56,570 bases of DNA from positions 174,068 to 230,637 of the forward strand of contig NZ_FPIR01000006.1 of the NCBI RefSeq assembly GCF_900119155.1, written 5' to 3'. Below are positions 55,140-56,570 of the stretch, in pieces; position 1 is the stretch's first letter; every line of letters begins with the position of its first letter. The DNA is from Ruminococcus sp. YE71. GTDB lineage: Bacteria > Bacillota > Clostridia > Oscillospirales > Ruminococcaceae. The notes beneath the pieces are model-generated. The model saw only the letters and a list, made by a program, of their open reading frames with translations. It made no database searches and was not told where the DNA came from. The translations under genes and the position numbers were made by a program.

Positions 55140-55161
55140 CTGCCATGTGGCAGATTTTTTC
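55140..55161 (+). terminator. Terminator at the end of copy A
   Basis: CTGCCA-TG-TGGCAG followed by ATTTTTTC. Confidence 0.75.
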
Positions 55162-55168
55162 TTATAAA

Positions 55169-55205
55169 AGAGAAAAAAACTCCCTTGCCACGAAGGGCAA
55201 GAGAG
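55169..55205. terminator. Bidirectional terminator between copies A and B
   Basis: CTTGCC-acgaag-GGCAAG with GAAAAAAACTCC before it (a T run on the minus strand) and TTTGTTTT after it. It probably ends minus-strand transcription from the recombinase side. 55206-55347 shows nothing else. Confidence 0.55.
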
Positions 55206-55347
55206 GTTTGTTTTGCATATTTACGTCTTGATGACCTTTCAAGAGAAACGAAGTTCAGATGAATATGCTCCAAAAATTAGTCATTGCCTTTCTCTTTGAT
55301 AAGCTCGTTGTTTAAGAACATTGTTCCTTTCTCGGATTTCTTCATTT

Positions 55348-56168
55348 ATGCGAACAAAAGCCGAGCGCCTGACATCGCAAACGAAAGTCAGCGCGAAGTA
55401 GCCCGCGACAAAAGGCACCCCATGCTCAACACACTGCAAAACAAACCTACAGGGACCGAACCGATCAAGCGCACGCACCCTGGCAGTAAACCAATACGCC
55501 CACGCCGCACGCCAATAGGCGACACACCCTCACAAAGCCAAACCGATAGAACCCCACGACAAGAAACAGCACGCCGCGCAACAAGACGTACCCACACACC
55601 GAAAAATACGCTCTCCATGCTCGTCAAGATAATACACCAGACAACCCTTGACAGACCACATACCATAACGCAGGATGCTCCGCATAGTGCCAAGAAGAAG
55701 AAAAGAAAGACATCCATCACATCAATCACGCAACATCAAACCAACACAAATCACCGGGAAACGCACAATCTCAACAAAAACACGAACGAAAGCAAGCCAC
55801 TCAGCTCGCAACAAGCCATCACGAAAAAAACAAACAAATTCCAGCCAAAACTCGCAAAAAGGACTTGACAAAATCTATGAAAAAGCCTACAACAAGAGTA
55901 ACCCATAAGAATAAAAACTAAGACCAGACGAACAAACAAACAGCGCAGAAAACAAAAAGCCACCCCGAGGTGACAAGCCGGACACCAAGCCCGGCTCGTT
56001 AGCTGACAGAATAACAAAACCACAACACGCAGCAACAGCCAAGGAGCTTAACCAGATTGATCAAAAAAAGAACTGAACACTAAAACGATATAAAGCCAAT
56101 AAACATATGCAATACACCGAACCAAACGAAAAACAAGCGACACACTCAGACAACTCCCAGAAGCGTTC
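55348..56168 (+). repeat. Copy B of the 821-bp repeat, A/C-enriched
   Basis: It aligns with copy A at a constant offset of 1007 bases at every anchor I checked (54368, 54508, 54744, 55101 and others), without gaps. In the 105 columns 54508-54612 against 55515-55619 there are 28 differences: copy B has A in 14, C in 12, G in 2 and T in none, and copy A has G 12, T 13, C 3, A 0. The RNA stems, the -10 box and the terminator of copy A are lost. The long open frames here on both strands come from the skewed composition. Confidence 0.8.
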
Positions 56169-56185
56169 TATGAAGACAGCATGAA

Positions 56186-56570
56186 TTACATTCCAAGCAG
56201 TTCTCTGAGCTGTTTAATGTCACGGTGTCCATAAACACGGCTGAGCATATCAAGGTCGCTCCACCCCATTTGCGCGGCTATCGCTGTCGGCGATCTTCCC
56301 TCGTTGAGCCAAATCGAAGCCCTTGTGTGGCGCAGACAATGCGGCGTTAATACAGGAATGATGATTCCCTTTTCGGCATAGTAGTCACTCATCTGCTCCA
56401 TGAACGGCTTGTATCGGCGCTTGCTCCAGTTGCTCGGAGACTGACAATTGCCGTATTTGTTCACGATAAGGAACTCGGTTGCAACTATCGTTCCCGGTCT
56501 GCGTTTGTGCTTGTTCGCGCCGACCGTGATGAATCGCGGAAGTTTGGCGATCATCAGCGCCGTATCCTCG
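56186..56570 (-). CDS. Tyrosine recombinase, C-terminal catalytic part (start beyond window)
   Basis: The frame is open to the right edge, so this is the last 127 residues of an integrase. It has TPHCLRHTRASIWLNEG with the H-x-x-R box, and MGWSDLDMLSRVYGHRD, where Trp replaces the second His and the nucleophile Tyr follows. These are the catalytic residues of the integrase family. Its stop lies 18 bases beyond copy B, and tRNA-Pro, a typical attachment gene, is 1.9 kb away. An integrative element reaching into the right flank is therefore likely, with copies A and B at its edge. No duplicate of the tRNA 3' end is seen in the window. Confidence 0.85.
   Translation of the reverse strand, partial: EDTALMIAKLPRFITVGANKHKRRPGTIVATEFLIVNKYGNCQSPSNWSKRRYKPFMEQMSDYYAEKGIIIPVLTPHCLRHTRASIWLNEGRSPTAIAAQMGWSDLDMLSRVYGHRDIKQLRELLGM

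Larger units (their letters stand above)
54341..55161 (+). ncRNA. Copy A of an 821-bp repeat: candidate large structured RNA
   Basis: No credible protein gene. Many inverted pairs suggest a folded RNA: GGTACATA/TATGTACC (54398, 54443), GGCAC-CGGTGT/ACACCG-GTGCC (54463-54476 with 54533-54546), AGCTGTG/CACAGCT (54577, 54588), CATAC/GTATG (54598), TGCGTC/GACGCA (54674), CTTGACA/TGTCAAG (54722, 54799) around ACGGAC/GTCCGT (54754, 54776), and a 34-base hairpin at 54826-54859. It begins behind tRNA-Pro and ends in a terminator at 55140-55161. Large ornate RNAs next to tRNAs (ROOL, GOLLD) are known from rumen bacteria and phages; I cannot confirm membership. It pairs with copy B at 55348-56168. Confidence 0.55.

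Noticed and set aside
54201..55970. Attachment-site duplicate of the tRNA-Pro end near 55964 (CCGAGGTGAC)
   Set aside because: Only about nine bases match, in inverted orientation, which is within chance.
55388..56035. Hydrophobic membrane-protein-like ORFs on the minus strand and a 194-codon ORF on the plus strand of copy B
   Set aside because: The minus strand of an A/C-rich plus strand is G/T-rich, which by itself yields Val, Leu, Phe, Cys and Trp codons. The plus-strand frame is low-complexity Thr, Lys, Asn, Gln, and the matching frame in copy A is not conserved.
54341..56168. Diversity-generating retroelement template/variable pair
   Set aside because: The copies are long and ungapped as expected, but the changed bases are not limited to A of one copy, and no reverse transcriptase or variable protein gene is in the window.

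Overview
The window looks like a chromosomal stretch of a fibre-degrading Clostridia/Oscillospiraceae bacterium, most likely a Ruminococcus-like gut or rumen organism. The evidence is Gram-positive style ribosome binding sites and TTGACA/TATAAT promoters, a SipW-like signal peptidase, an N-P-x-T-G sortase-type anchor, a xylan/xylose gene set, an indolepyruvate oxidoreductase with an aryl-CoA ligase, many c-di-GMP proteins, and large secreted repeat proteins. Core genes are fairly GC-rich. The 2.4-8.8 kb stretch and the right end are AT-richer accessory DNA.

Layout. 1-2348 (minus): SipW-like signal peptidase, a membrane-anchored TasA-type partner and a degenerate EAL protein. 2525-2840: promoter, broken tRNA-Thr copy, intact tRNA-Thr(CGU), terminator. 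3085-8769: DUF434 protein, then an accessory island bounded by 38-bp direct repeats, with a frameshifted gene, a glycine-zipper protein, an Rpn-type nuclease relic and dcd. 8841-15860: three secreted proteins: a broken GLUG/Fn3 protein, a sortase-anchored beta-helix protein and a repeat protein sharing the Fn3-like tail of the first. 16041-19281: membrane diguanylate cyclase, a DacA-type lipoprotein and a 35-residue DUF3789 protein. 19428-24698: carA and a carB fused in frame to dapF. 24744-27679: GH43 and carboxylesterase. 28108-32966: aryl-CoA ligase, an ImmA/XRE pair, and iorAB. 33029-39717: a sugar-binding-protein/GGDEF sensor, then an epimerase-like protein, GH3 and xylA. 40231-44942: HD-GYP protein and valS. 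45184-54152: a small membrane protein with three tandem operator-like sites, then a divergent promoter pair and a polysaccharide cluster (nucleotidyltransferase, WecG-type, two GT4, O-antigen ligase, GT2-like, flippase). 54134-56570: tRNA-Pro(CGG), about 1.9 kb of non-coding DNA and the end of a tyrosine recombinase.

Themes. Xylan use is spread over two clusters (esterase + GH43; epimerase-like + GH3 + xylA) next to a one-component sensor that may turn a sugar signal into c-di-GMP. Four c-di-GMP-type proteins lie within 41 kb. Interspersed palindromic elements with terminal inverted repeats occupy most intergenic gaps.

The most unusual region is 54341-56168. Two 821-bp copies sit exactly 1007 bp apart and align without gaps wherever I checked. 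Copy A is full of potential RNA stems and has its own promoters and terminators on both strands. Copy B differs almost only by changes of G or T into A or C, which destroy the stems. I know no described system that explains this. The CarB-DapF fusion is the second most notable item.
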